Assembly: GCA_003248775.1 (NCBI GenBank)
Contig: QFQX01000039.1
Location: 1-43,574, forward strand
Direction of reading: 5' to 3'
Length of the DNA stretch: 43,574 nt
DNA from: Shinella sp.
GTDB lineage: Bacteria > Pseudomonadota > Alphaproteobacteria > Rhizobiales > Rhizobiaceae
In this document: positions 43,572-43,574 of the stretch, in pieces
Numbering within the stretch: the stretch's first letter is position 1
Layout of the letters: every line of letters starts with the position of its first letter
Notes under the pieces: model-generated
Database searches by the model: none
Told to the model about the DNA's origin: nothing
The model's input: the letters and a program-made list of their open reading frames with translations, nothing else
Program-made: the position numbers and the translations under genes

Positions 43572-43574
43572 AGT

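Overview
The window is a 43.6 kb, GC-rich, gene-dense chromosomal segment. It looks like an alphaproteobacterium of the Rhizobiaceae (Agrobacterium/Rhizobium group). Four things point there: the divergent gbpR / chvE-gguA-gguB-gguC locus, TGA-N9-TCA iron boxes of the RirA type, a DUF2794 protein, and the ~1,590-residue NAD-glutamate dehydrogenase. No tRNA, rRNA, CRISPR array, transposase or integrase was seen.

Layout. (1) 1-5.7 kb: the 3' part of acnA, a secreted DUF1223 protein and a UvrD/Rep-type helicase. (2) 5.8-15.8 kb: an iron-siderophore island. It holds two TonB-dependent receptors, an AraC-type regulator, a fhuC-fhuD-fhuB importer and a FhuF-like ferric reductase. Receptor 1 has an unusually legible promoter: paired AraC-like repeats reach the -35 region and an IRO box lies over the -10. 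A second IRO box sits between araC and fhuC. (3) 15.9-26.8 kb: a ~10.8 kb minus-strand sugar operon, chvE-gguA-gguB-gguC-L-arabinonate dehydratase-sugar 1-dehydrogenase-ketoglutarate semialdehyde dehydrogenase-dgoK-dgoA, ending at a clear terminator. It couples ABC uptake of aldoses to oxidative breakdown of L-arabinose (to 2-oxoglutarate) and D-galactose (to pyruvate and glyceraldehyde-3-phosphate). The divergent LysR gene gbpR lies upstream. (4) 28-31 kb: DUF2794, a PAT-like acetyltransferase and an MHS-family transporter with a ~185-residue periplasmic insertion. (5) 31.1-37.2 kb: a structured 590-bp intergenic region with a Thr/Lys-rich leader ORF before asd, then a lytic transglycosylase, a diguanylate cyclase, a beta-carbonic anhydrase and a pyridoxal kinase. 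(6) 37.4-43.6 kb: NAD-glutamate dehydrogenase and a UMF1-type MFS protein.

Main observations. The sugar-binding gene chvE carries an in-frame TAA exactly at the predicted mature N-terminus (codon 25), in an otherwise intact gene. Upstream of asd, a 39-codon ORF ends with nine Thr/Lys codons among its last eleven. It is followed by a segment complementary to the asd ribosome-binding site, which suggests translational attenuation. The arabinose route encoded here lacks a DapA-type 2-keto-3-deoxy-L-arabonate dehydratase, and the FAH-like GguC is the natural candidate for that step. All functions are read from sequence and remembered family features; nothing was searched or computed.
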